Assembly: GCA_007122045.1 (NCBI GenBank)
Contig: SKJM01000720.1
Span: 1 to 6,464 of the forward strand
Origin: Planctomycetales bacterium
Lineage (GTDB): Bacteria > Planctomycetota > Planctomycetia > Pirellulales > Thermoguttaceae
DNA: 6,464 nucleotides
Direction of reading: 5' to 3'
Shown here: piece after piece, positions 1 to 6,464 of the stretch
Layout: every line of letters begins with the position of its first letter
Numbering within the stretch: position 1 is the stretch's first letter
Program-made: the position numbers and the translations under genes
The notes under the pieces: model-generated
Database searches by the model: none
What the model was told of the DNA's origin: nothing
The model's input: the letters and a program-made list of their open reading frames with translations, nothing else

Positions 1-2259
1 ATCGAGCACCGACAGCGCGGCGTGGTCCTCGCGGTCGAGGATGCCGATGCCCGGATAGCCGACCAGCACCATGCCGGTGTCCTTGGCCGTCTGCTTATGG
101 CGGACGATCGTCTCGGCGAGCCGGTTGGGGCGGTCGAAGTCCACCGGCTGGAAGTCGGGCGCCGGCCGCATCGCACCGAAATGGCGCCGCACCCGGTCGA
201 GGGCCTCGTCGATCTCGACGTCGCCGAAGACGGTCACAATCATGTTCTGCGGCACGAAATACGCCTCGTGGTAGGCCCGCAGGTCGGCCGGGGTAAGCGG
301 CTCGACCGTCTCGCGCATGCCGTCTTGCAGCAGGCGGTAGGGCGAGTCGGCCGGCACCGCGCCGTGGAACACCTCGAACACTTCGGCCCGCGGATTGTCC
401 GCTCTCCGGTCGATGGCCCCCAAGGTCCGCCGATGCACGGTGGCGAACTCCTCGTCGGGAAAGGTTGGCTGGGTGATGCACTCGGCGAAGACCTCGATGG
501 CCCGCTCGAAATCGTCGCGCAAGACGGTCGCCGAGGCGTACACGGTGTTTCGCCCCGCCCGCGTGCCGAATCGGCCGCCGATCGAGTCGAAATAGTCGGC
601 GATTTCGTGGGCGGAGCGGGAGGGGGTTCCCTTGTCGAGCATGGCGCCGAGGAGGGCCGCCCGGCCCGCCGTTTCCTCGGTATCCACCAGGGTGGCCCCC
701 AGGGTGAATGCCTGCATGTTGACCATCGGCAGGTGGGTGTGGCGTTTGACCAGCACGCGCAGCCCGTTGTCGAGCCGGACCAGGCGCACGTCGTCCTCGT
801 GGCCCTCGGCGGCGTCGACTTCCGCCCGGGGGCCGCCGCCCGGCGGCGCGATGATCGCCCGGTTCAACCGCTCGGGCACGAAATAGCGGCGGGCCACCGC
901 GCGCACCTGCTCGGCGGTAACCTTCTGAATCTGCTCGATGTAATGATGATCGAACAGCGGGTCGCCGGTGGCCAGATAATTGCGTCCGAGCCGATCGGCC
1001 GCCTGCTGCGCGGTCTGGGCGTCGAAGACCAGTTCGGCCGCCTTTTGGTTCTTGGCCGTGGACAGTTCTTCGGGGCGGACCAATTCGTCGCGCAGCCGGT
1101 ACACCGCGCGCACGACCTCGCCGGCCGCCTCCTCCCACGTGTCCAGCTGGGCGCTGGTGAAGACGGCGAAGAAGCCCCGGGCGAAGTGCGGCGTGTAGCT
1201 GGCCGAGCCGACCGACAGCACCAGCGGCTTCTCGTGCTTCAGGCGGCGGGCGAGGCGCGAACTATCGCCCTCGGTCAAAATGTAGGCGGCCACGTCAAGC
1301 GCGTACAGGTCGGGGTGGGAAAGCTCGACGGTGGGCCAGGCGATGGCAAAGTCGTAGCCGGCGCCGTCCATTTCACGAACGACCTCCCGCGGGGCGAGCT
1401 GCTGGGGCTCCTCCGGCAGGGGTATCAGCGTTTCACTCCCCCGGGGCGTACCGGCCCACTGCGCGGCCACCTGCTCCAAGACCTCGTCGGTGTCGACCGC
1501 GCCGACCACCACGAAGATCAGGTTGTTCGGCACGTAACGCTCGCGGTAAAAGTCGACGGCCGTCTCGCGGGTCATCCGATTCAGCACGTCGACATACCCG
1601 AGCACCGGGTGGCGTATCGGGTGCAGGGTGTACATCGTCTGGGTCAGCAGGTTCCACTGAACGCGGCGGCGGTTGACTTCGCCATCGGCTGCCTCCTGCC
1701 GGACCACGCGCATCTCGCGATCGAACTCCTCGGGGTCGAGGGTGCAGTGTTGCATGGAATCGGCCACCAACTCGATCGCTTCCATAACATTGCGTGCCGG
1801 ACAATTGATGAAGTAACCCGTCATGTGGGTCGACGTGAACGCGTTCGTCGCCCCGCCGAAGCGGTCGACGATCCGTTCGATTTCGTCCTCGGACCGTTTG
1901 GTGGTGGTGCCGCCGGAGACCACGTGCTCGACCAGGTGGCTGAGGCCGGCCCCCAAGTTCTCCGCTTCGAACGCGCTGCCGGTGTTCTTCACAAAACAGC
2001 GAACCGTGGCCACAGGCGCCACGTGGTGCTCCTGGACAATGACGGTAAGCCCGTTGTCGAGCGCGGCCAGCGTGACCTGGTTGGGCAACTGCCGGACCGC
2101 GGTGTACCGGCGGGGAGCCGGGTCCGTTTGCGGTGGAACGGCGGAAATCGAGTCTCCCGGCGGGCTGGGCGCCTCGGGCCTCCCCTCCGACACGGCAGCG
2201 GCCACCACTGCAAGTGGCAATATACAACCCATAAGTACAGTTCGCACTCCTTGTCGCAT
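1..2259 (-). CDS. Secreted M16 family zinc metallopeptidase (insulinase/pitrilysin-like), 3' end outside window
   Basis: Reading the minus strand from the ATG at 2259 gives 753 codons with no stop, so the C-terminus lies beyond the left edge. Residues 1-23 look like a Sec signal peptide (basic MRQGVR, then a hydrophobic run ending AVVAAAV), which places the enzyme outside the cytoplasmic membrane. Residues 64-210 form an M16 N-domain: zinc site H108-L-V-E111-H112, then exactly 76 residues to the third ligand E189 in the helix DREMRVVRQEAADG. The family motif GGATNAFTS is at 135-143. An M16 C-domain follows (about 220-450, with FYRERYVPNNLIFVVVG). After a Gly/Asp/Glu-rich linker (474-490) the fold repeats from VRLDNGLRVLVKR, but the zinc site is lost (A535, G538, A539), so this half is probably structural. 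This active-plus-inactive arrangement is typical of single-chain M16 enzymes, usually about 850-950 aa. Substrate unknown. An in-frame TAG upstream and a weak AAAGG 10 nt before the ATG support this start. Confidence 0.95.
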   Translation of the reverse strand, partial: MRQGVRTVLMGCILPLAVVAAAVSEGRPEAPSPPGDSISAVPPQTDPAPRRYTAVRQLPNQVTLAALDNGLTVIVQEHHVAPVATVRCFVKNTGSAFEAENLGAGLSHLVEHVVSGGTTTKRSEDEIERIVDRFGGATNAFTSTHMTGYFINCPARNVMEAIELVADSMQHCTLDPEEFDREMRVVRQEAADGEVNRRRVQWNLLTQTMYTLHPIRHPVLGYVDVLNRMTRETAVDFYRERYVPNNLIFVVVGAVDTDEVLEQVAAQWAGTPRGSETLIPLPEEPQQLAPREVVREMDGAGYDFAIAWPTVELSHPDLYALDVAAYILTEGDSSRLARRLKHEKPLVLSVGSASYTPHFARGFFAVFTSAQLDTWEEAAGEVVRAVYRLRDELVRPEELSTAKNQKAAELVFDAQTAQQAADRLGRNYLATGDPLFDHHYIEQIQKVTAEQVRAVARRYFVPERLNRAIIAPPGGGPRAEVDAAEGHEDDVRLVRLDNGLRVLVKRHTHLPMVNMQAFTLGATLVDTEETAGRAALLGAMLDKGTPSRSAHEIADYFDSIGGRFGTRAGRNTVYASATVLRDDFERAIEVFAECITQPTFPDEEFATVHRRTLGAIDRRADNPRAEVFEVFHGAVPADSPYRLLQDGMRETVEPLTPADLRAYHEAYFVPQNMIVTVFGDVEIDEALDRVRRHFGAMRPAPDFQPVDFDRPNRLAETIVRHKQTAKDTGMVLVGYPGIGILDREDHAALSVLD

Positions 2260-2312
2260 TGCGGTTTCGCCTTTCTGGCCCTGCGGGCCGGCATGATCGG
2301 TTACCCGCTTCT

Positions 2313-2341
2313 ATTGTAGGCTATCGGACTACGTTGCCCAA
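2313..2341 (-). promoter_or_regulatory. Sigma70-type promoter of the M16 peptidase gene
   Basis: On the minus strand, a -35 box TTGGGC (2336-2341) and a -10 box TACAAT (2313-2318, one mismatch to TATAAT) are separated by exactly 17 bp. Transcription would begin near 2306 and give a leader of about 47 nt before the ATG at 2259. The match is by eye. The position, immediately upstream of the peptidase in a divergent intergenic region, supports it. Confidence 0.6.
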
Positions 2342-2361
2342 TAGAAAACGGGAACGTGACG

Positions 2362-2367
2362 TATACT
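2362..2367 (+). promoter_or_regulatory. Possible -10 box for the GAF-PAS-PilZ gene
   Basis: TATACT matches the -10 consensus at five of six positions and lies in the most AT-rich part of the intergenic region. It is about 110 bp upstream of the chosen start. No convincing -35 box lies 16-18 bp before it; TTGCCC at 2334-2339 is 22 bp away. The site may use an activator or another sigma factor, or may be chance. Confidence 0.3.
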
Positions 2368-2477
2368 TAACAATACAGCTACCTTCTTTTCCAGGAGTCT
2401 CACCGTTCGACCCACCACCGGCAGCTAACGCGACTGACTCGAACCACCCTGAGGGGTTGGCGGGAATCCTATCCAGG

Positions 2478-3863
2478 ATGGGGCCCCAGTTGGCCCAGGC
2501 CGATGCGCGCACACGGTGCCAAGCCGCCATGGTCGCATTCGGCCGGCGGACCATCGCGCGGCCTGCCCTGGAGGTGCTCATGCAGGACGCGGTCGCCCTG
2601 GTTGGCGAGATCCTGGGGACGGGCTTGGCCGGAATTACCGAAGTGGCCGACGGCGGCCGGAATATCGTCACCACCATCGCCACGATTGCCCCGGGCGGGA
2701 AAGCGACGAACCCCGTCTCGCATCGGATGCCCATGAACCCCCTCGGTTCCATGGCCGCGTTCGCGCTGACGACGGCCGGCACGGTGCTCACCGCCGACCT
2801 GCCTGCCGAAACGGCCTACCAGGACATGTTCCTGCGGAAGCTGGGCGTTCGCAGCGCGTTGTGCGTGCCGATCCACCTGAATCGCGAGCCGCTGGGCGCC
2901 TTGGGCGTCTACTGCCGGGACCCGCGTCCATTCGGCGACGAGGAGGTCCGGTTTGTGGAGGTCATCTCGCACCTGCTGGCCGCCACGATCGCTCGCGTCC
3001 ACGCCGAGGACGAAATGGCGCGGCAGCGCCGCCTCGCCGAATCCGCGCAGCGCCTGGCCAACGCGGTGTTGGATTCGGGTGACGTGATCGCGATCACGCT
3101 CGACCAGCAGGGGCGGGTGCTCCGCATGAACGCGGCGAGTGAGCACCTACTGCGCTTCTCCCTCGCGGAAGTGGAAGGACACCCATTTGTCTCCAGGTTG
3201 CTGGCCCCGGAGGCCGCCGAGCCGTTCGAGACGTTCTTTCGCAGCGCCCTGGCGAAAAAGGACCCCCTCAGCCTCGACGTCGATCTCGTGGCCAAGGACG
3301 GCACGCTCCGTTCGGTCCGCCTGTGCGGCGCCTTGGTGACCGAACCCGCCGGCAGCGAGCCCACCGTACTGCTCACCGGGGTGGATCGTACCGAGGTGAA
3401 TCGCCTTACCGACGAGTTGCGTAAGGCCCGCAGCCGCGAAAAGCAAGCGGGCAGCGAAGCCGCCGATTCGCCCTCGGCGGGCCCCGCCGAATCGACAGCG
3501 CCGCTGCCCTCCCCAGCCGCCGACAGGCCCTTCCCGGGCCCCGAAATGCGCAGCAGCCCGCGACGCACCTATCAGTACCGGCAACTGATTGCGCCGCTGC
3601 GCGGCGAGCAGTTGCCGCCGCAGAACCGATTTTTCGAGGTGGTTTGCGAGGACATCTCGGCCGGCGGCATTTCATTCTGTCTCGACAGCCTGCCCGACTT
3701 CAAGCGGGTGGTCGTCGGGTTGGGGCAACCGCCCCAGTTGGCCTTCTTCACCGCCGACGTGGTTCGCGTTTCCGAGACCCGAGCCGCGGACGGCCGAAGG
3801 CAATTCCTCGTCGGCTGCCGATTCGCCGGCCGCGTGAGGAAACTCGAACCGGCCAGCCCGTAG
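2478..3863 (+). CDS. GAF-PAS-PilZ domain signalling protein
   Basis: This is a 461-aa soluble protein with no signal peptide or membrane segment. Residues about 28-175 resemble a GAF ligand-sensing domain, with the C-terminal pattern PLGALGVYCRDPRPFGDEEVRF at 138-159. A charged helix (174-195) leads into a PAS domain (about 195-305; D209-QQGRVLRMNAAS). A Pro/Ala/Ser-rich linker (320-360) precedes a C-terminal PilZ domain (361-455). PilZ domains bind cyclic-di-GMP through RxxxR and [D/N]xSxxG. The second motif is present (D392-I-S394-A-G-G397), while the first is shifted (R363-x4-R368). There is no kinase, GGDEF or EAL output, so the protein is probably a receptor or adaptor that combines two sensory inputs with nucleotide binding. 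The ATG at 2478 is chosen because GAF homology begins soon after it and the frame upstream reads like non-coding DNA; its ribosome site (GGCGGGA, about 12 nt away) is weak. TTG 2457 or TTG 2259 would extend it. The next gene converges 45 bp downstream. Confidence 0.88.
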   Translation: MGPQLAQADARTRCQAAMVAFGRRTIARPALEVLMQDAVALVGEILGTGLAGITEVADGGRNIVTTIATIAPGGKATNPVSHRMPMNPLGSMAAFALTTAGTVLTADLPAETAYQDMFLRKLGVRSALCVPIHLNREPLGALGVYCRDPRPFGDEEVRFVEVISHLLAATIARVHAEDEMARQRRLAESAQRLANAVLDSGDVIAITLDQQGRVLRMNAASEHLLRFSLAEVEGHPFVSRLLAPEAAEPFETFFRSALAKKDPLSLDVDLVAKDGTLRSVRLCGALVTEPAGSEPTVLLTGVDRTEVNRLTDELRKARSREKQAGSEAADSPSAGPAESTAPLPSPAADRPFPGPEMRSSPRRTYQYRQLIAPLRGEQLPPQNRFFEVVCEDISAGGISFCLDSLPDFKRVVVGLGQPPQLAFFTADVVRVSETRAADGRRQFLVGCRFAGRVRKLEPASP

Positions 3864-3870
3864 TTTCTAC

Positions 3871-3900
3871 CGCTTGCTGAATTACCCCATCGCGGCAGCG
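3871..3900. terminator. Weak hairpin between convergent genes
   Basis: CGCTTGCTG (3871-3879) can pair with CGGCAGCG (3893-3900) as an eight-pair stem with one bulged T and one G-T pair around a 13-nt loop. It fills most of the gap between two converging stop codons, so it could serve both transcripts. Neither strand has a T-run after the stem, so it is not a standard intrinsic terminator. Confidence 0.3.
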
Positions 3901-3908
3901 CGGGCAAC

Positions 3909-6248
3909 TCACGGCTTTGAGTTGTGCGCGGCTTCCGGCCCGCCGCTGAGCAGGACCCGCGCGGCGGGCGAGAGGGGGGCTGGATCGGCAGGCGGCCGGC
4001 TATGGCGGTACAGCGCGGCCGAAAGGTCGTCCTCGGCGGCCAACGCCACCCGCACCTGCGAGTTGAATGACAGCCGCAGGGCGTCGAGTTGCCGCGGGGA
4101 GGGTGGGCGGCCGACCGCCACCTTCAGCACGCCGCCCTCCTCCCGCCCGAGCGGCAACGCCATCTTGCTGCGCAGCACGGGCATGGGAACCATCCGCAGC
4201 AGTTCCGGCGGCGCGTCGAAGTCGGCCAGCTCGACGAACTCCAACCGGTGCCGCGCCGCCAGGGCCCGGCTCGCCTTTACCGCCCCGCCGCGCGGCAGCA
4301 GCTCGACCGAAGCCGCCGGACCGCAGGGCGCCGCGCTCAGCGCGAGGCGGCAATCCCACGGGGCGGAGCCGCCGGTGATCCGCAACGCGCCCGACGGCTC
4401 CGCCGTTGCACACAGCCGGTCCAGAACCGGGTACAGCAGTTCCAAGGGAAGGCTGTCGCGCGCGTAAAGTGCCTTCTGGACCCGGTAGGCCACTTCCAAG
4501 CGGTCGTCTTGCGGAACAATCGCCAGGCGCGACGCTCGAACGTGCACCGCCTCGGAAAGGAGCAGGTCGACCAGGTGGGCAACGGGCGGGCTGTTGGAAT
4601 CGAGCGGCTCGTCCGAAGGGCTCTGAGCCGTCAATCGCATCAGCCAAGGCTGCGACGCACCGGGGTCGGACACAAACGAGGTGTCCTCCAGCAGCCGCGC
4701 AAGCCGCGCCGCCACCTGATCCATCTGCTCGGCGACCAGGGCCAACAGCGCTCCGTTCGACTGGACCGCCGGAAAGAACCGGATGGCCAGCGCGTACAGG
4801 AAATTGATCCAGGCATCTCGCTCGGCGGCCGGGCTGAGGGCCGGGCGCCGACCTTCCTGCAGCGCGCGGCCCGCCAAGTACAACGCGTAGCTCATCGCCA
4901 GCCCGCGCGCCGGGCCGTTGGCGGCCAGAAAGCTTTCCAGCCGCACAATCACCGCTTCGCGCAGCCCCCAGATGCGGTTTTCGATGTACGCGCGGGCGTC
5001 GGGCGGCAACTGCTCGATCAGGTGCGATTGCGGGAACACCACCTCGAGTTCCTGGGAGCCCGAACCCCGACGGCACAGTTTCGGCCCCGCGCGAATGTTC
5101 CCGAACAGCTTGAACATCTTCTCGCTAAACAGCGTATGCAGGTGATCGAAGAGGGCCTGGGCGGTTTGTCTGGCTGCCGGCGTTGGTTTGGCGCGGACCG
5201 CCGGTGCGGCCTCGCCTGTCTCGAACGGCGGTTCCGTCACCTGCGCCAGTTCCCAAAGGATCAAGTCGGCGGCTTCCGAATCGGCCGGACCGTAGTGGCG
5301 GTCAATGGCCGCCAGCAAGGAGCCGGCCGACGTCAGGGCCACCTCAATCGACCGGTTCGTGAGGAACCGCAACTGGTCCAACAAGTCGGGCTCCGGCGGA
5401 TCGCTCATTGCAACCGTCAGCACGTGGTCCGCCACCCCGACCGGCAGCACGCGCCGATGCCGCACGATCGACTCCGGCACGAGCGCCAGCACCCAGGCCG
5501 GCGGCTGGTGCGCATCGAGGTTCAGGTACGGGTAGCCGAGCCGCTTCGCCCTCACCTGCCAATGCTCGGGCCCCGCCCGCTCGCCCCCCACCTCGATCAG
5601 CGCCAGCAACCCAAACTGCGACGGTTTGAACACCGCCCGCAACGGGAACTCCCGCTCGCCGACGTGCACCTTGATCAGCCCGGACAGATTGGTCATGGTC
5701 ATCAGCCGGACCAGGATCGGGTAGTGCATGTCGCGTGGAATGTCGTCCCGGGTACAGACGGCGTCCTGAATGCGGTAGGCCACCTTCAGGCGGTTCTGAA
5801 TGGGTAGAATGAGCACCCTCGAGGCCGTCAGGTGCAGCGCCTCGCCGATGATTTCCTGCGTCATCCGCACGACCGCCGGGCTGCCCGGATCGAGCATCTG
5901 CCTTTCGGTGGGCGTTTCGTCAGGAATCTCGACGAATTCGACTTGCTCCGCAACGGGGGGGGCTTGCAGGGTGACCTTCCGGGCTTCGGTGGAGCCGTAG
6001 TACTGGTCGATGGCGTCGCGAATGGCATCGGGCGGGGCCAAGGCGACGGTCACGGAGTAATTCAAGGCGAACCGTAGCCGCTCAAGGGTTTCCGAGGAGG
6101 GGGGCTCGCTCATCACCACGGTGAGCCGCTCCCCGTCAAAGGTCAGCGGCAGGATATGCTCCCGCCGGGCGATCGGTTCCGGCACCCGTTCTAGGGCCGC
6201 CGGCAACACCTCGGTGGTTGCCAAGTCGACGAACTTCCGGCCTGCCAT
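3909..6248 (-). CDS. Multi-copy GspE/PilB N-terminal-domain protein lacking the ATPase core
   Basis: This 779-aa protein shows a repeated modular layout. T2SSE_N/MshEN-type domains are seen at about 1-90 (FVDLATTEVLP...IARREHILPL...DQYYG), 231-322 (RLGYPYLNLDAHQPP...RHRRVLPVG...DRHYG) and 656-752 (HRLEFVELADFDAPP...RSKMALPLG). Modules like the N2 region that precedes the ATPase core of GspE/PilB lie at about 123-222 and 553-652. They share the pattern EA-x-H-x2-ASR, then RL-x-VAYR-x-Q and YP-x-L-x-RL. A helical region of no recognised family (352-527) separates the halves. No Walker A, Asp box, Walker B or His box is present, so it should not hydrolyse ATP as GspE does. A regulatory or scaffold role beside a secretion or pilus ATPase is inferred. 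The RLG-type cyclic-di-GMP motifs of MshE were not found. It has no signal peptide or membrane segment and is likely cytoplasmic. ATG 6248 is preferred over GTG 6254 because GGAGG lies 7 nt before the ATG and only 1 nt before the GTG. Confidence 0.88.
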   Translation of the reverse strand: MAGRKFVDLATTEVLPAALERVPEPIARREHILPLTFDGERLTVVMSEPPSSETLERLRFALNYSVTVALAPPDAIRDAIDQYYGSTEARKVTLQAPPVAEQVEFVEIPDETPTERQMLDPGSPAVVRMTQEIIGEALHLTASRVLILPIQNRLKVAYRIQDAVCTRDDIPRDMHYPILVRLMTMTNLSGLIKVHVGEREFPLRAVFKPSQFGLLALIEVGGERAGPEHWQVRAKRLGYPYLNLDAHQPPAWVLALVPESIVRHRRVLPVGVADHVLTVAMSDPPEPDLLDQLRFLTNRSIEVALTSAGSLLAAIDRHYGPADSEAADLILWELAQVTEPPFETGEAAPAVRAKPTPAARQTAQALFDHLHTLFSEKMFKLFGNIRAGPKLCRRGSGSQELEVVFPQSHLIEQLPPDARAYIENRIWGLREAVIVRLESFLAANGPARGLAMSYALYLAGRALQEGRRPALSPAAERDAWINFLYALAIRFFPAVQSNGALLALVAEQMDQVAARLARLLEDTSFVSDPGASQPWLMRLTAQSPSDEPLDSNSPPVAHLVDLLLSEAVHVRASRLAIVPQDDRLEVAYRVQKALYARDSLPLELLYPVLDRLCATAEPSGALRITGGSAPWDCRLALSAAPCGPAASVELLPRGGAVKASRALAARHRLEFVELADFDAPPELLRMVPMPVLRSKMALPLGREEGGVLKVAVGRPPSPRQLDALRLSFNSQVRVALAAEDDLSAALYRHSRPPADPAPLSPAARVLLSGGPEAAHNSKP

Positions 6249-6253
6249 GAGCA

Positions 6254-6260
6254 CCCCTCC
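6254..6260 (-). promoter_or_regulatory. Strong Shine-Dalgarno that fixes the start of the GspE-N-like gene
   Basis: The minus strand reads GGAGGGGTGCTCATG. The GGAGG core (6256-6260) is 7 nt from the ATG at 6248-6246, which is ideal spacing. It is only 1 nt from the in-frame GTG at 6254, so the shorter protein of 779 aa is favoured. Confidence 0.75.
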
Positions 6261-6309
6261 GTATCTCGCCTATCGACCGAAATATCCACGCACCGCACAT
6301 CTACCCACA

Positions 6310-6338
6310 ATTGTCCGCCTTTTCCGCACGCCGTGCAA
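6310..6338 (-). promoter_or_regulatory. Candidate promoter of the GspE-N-like gene
   Basis: On the minus strand, TTGCAC (6333-6338) and GACAAT (6310-6315, four of six consensus bases) are separated by 17 bp. The predicted start point near 6303 would leave a leader of about 55 nt. The -35 box overlaps a small palindrome, GCACGCCGTGC (6326-6336), which could be a regulator site or chance. Confidence 0.45.
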
Positions 6339-6376
6339 GGGGATTGGCCGGTTTTTTGGTGAACCTTCGTCGAACC

Positions 6377-6391
6377 CCGCGCAATTCGCGG
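6377..6391. other. Short intergenic palindrome
   Basis: CCGCG (6377-6381) and CGCGG (6387-6391) form a perfect 5-bp stem around CAATT. No T-run follows on either strand. It could be an operator half-site pair, a structural element, or chance in GC-rich DNA. Apart from this, the candidate promoter and the edge repeat, the 216-bp region 6249-6464 shows no gene. Confidence 0.25.
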
Positions 6392-6405
6392 CTCGCCCTG
6401 TTGGA

Positions 6406-6464
6406 GTTCACGCTTTGGCGTGCCGGCGATCGCCCATGTTTCGTTTGCACGCTGAAGCGTGAAC
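6406..6464. repeat. REP-like inverted-repeat element, cut by the window edge
   Basis: GTTCACGCTTTGGCGTGC (6406-6423) and GCACGCTGAAGCGTGAAC (6447-6464) are inverted copies matching at 16 of 18 positions, with a 23-bp spacer. Each arm is itself a small palindrome: CACGC/GCGTG in the first and CACGCT/AGCGTG in the second. The element can therefore form two small hairpins or one large one. The left arm is preceded by TTGGA, so the right arm may continue as TCCAA beyond the edge. The form resembles dispersed intergenic palindromic repeats of bacterial genomes. The copy number cannot be seen here. Confidence 0.7.

Noticed and set aside
2224..2259. Possible lipoprotein signal (LMGC, residues 9-12) in the M16 peptidase
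   Set aside because: The hydrophobic stretch before the Cys is too short, the -2 residue is Met, and the hydrophobic run continues well past the Cys. A standard Sec signal fits better.
22..2319. A 765-codon open frame on the plus strand, antisense to the M16 peptidase
   Set aside because: Its translation is low-complexity (rich in His, Val, Gly, Asp, Arg) and matches no family. The opposite strand gives a complete zinc site and M16 repeats. It is a by-product of GC-rich third positions.
2259..2477. TTG start at 2259 giving a 534-aa GAF-PAS-PilZ protein
   Set aside because: It would overlap the start of the divergent peptidase gene and run through that gene's promoter. The added 73 residues look non-coding and no ribosome site precedes the TTG.
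4089..5807. A 572-codon open frame on the plus strand, antisense to the GspE-N-like gene
   Set aside because: Its Arg/Gln/His-rich translation has no recognisable domain, while the minus-strand frame shows repeated conserved modules.
6352..6357. T6 run as an intrinsic terminator on the plus strand
   Set aside because: No stable stem lies directly before it, and no plus-strand gene ends nearby.
6121..6462. A 113-codon plus-strand open frame at the right end
   Set aside because: It runs antisense through the start of the GspE-N-like gene and on through its promoter and the palindromic repeat. It has no ribosome site and no recognisable domain.

Overview
This window is GC-rich bacterial chromosomal DNA with three large protein genes, the first of them cut by the left edge. 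The most likely source is a planctomycete. The reasons are the GC-rich third codon positions, a secreted two-repeat M16 peptidase, a GAF-PAS-PilZ protein, free-standing type II secretion ATPase N-terminal modules, and a dispersed-looking intergenic palindrome. This assignment is inference, because no rRNA or other taxonomic marker is present.

Layout. (1) Minus strand, <1-2259: a secreted zinc metallopeptidase of family M16 with an intact HxxEH-x76-E zinc site. The gene has no stop in the window and continues past the left edge. (2) Intergenic 2260-2477: a divergent control region with a good sigma70-type promoter for the peptidase. (3) Plus strand, 2478-3863: a cytoplasmic GAF-PAS-PilZ signalling protein of 461 aa. 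(4) A 45-bp convergent gap with a weak hairpin. (5) Minus strand, 3909-6248: a 779-aa protein built from three copies of the T2SSE_N/MshEN-type domain and two copies of the N-terminal (N2) part of GspE/PilB ATPases. It has no Walker A, Walker B or other ATPase motif. (6) 6249-6464: its promoter region, then an inverted-repeat element at the right edge.

How they may work together. The two right-hand genes converge, and both have domains linked to cyclic-di-GMP signalling or to type II secretion/type IV pilus machinery. A joint role in surface or secretion control is plausible but unproven. The M16 peptidase looks independent. The most unusual object is the ATPase-less, multi-copy GspE-N-like protein.

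Long open frames antisense to genes 1 and 3 are by-products of GC-rich codon usage and are not annotated. No tRNA, rRNA, CRISPR array, transposase or phage gene was seen.
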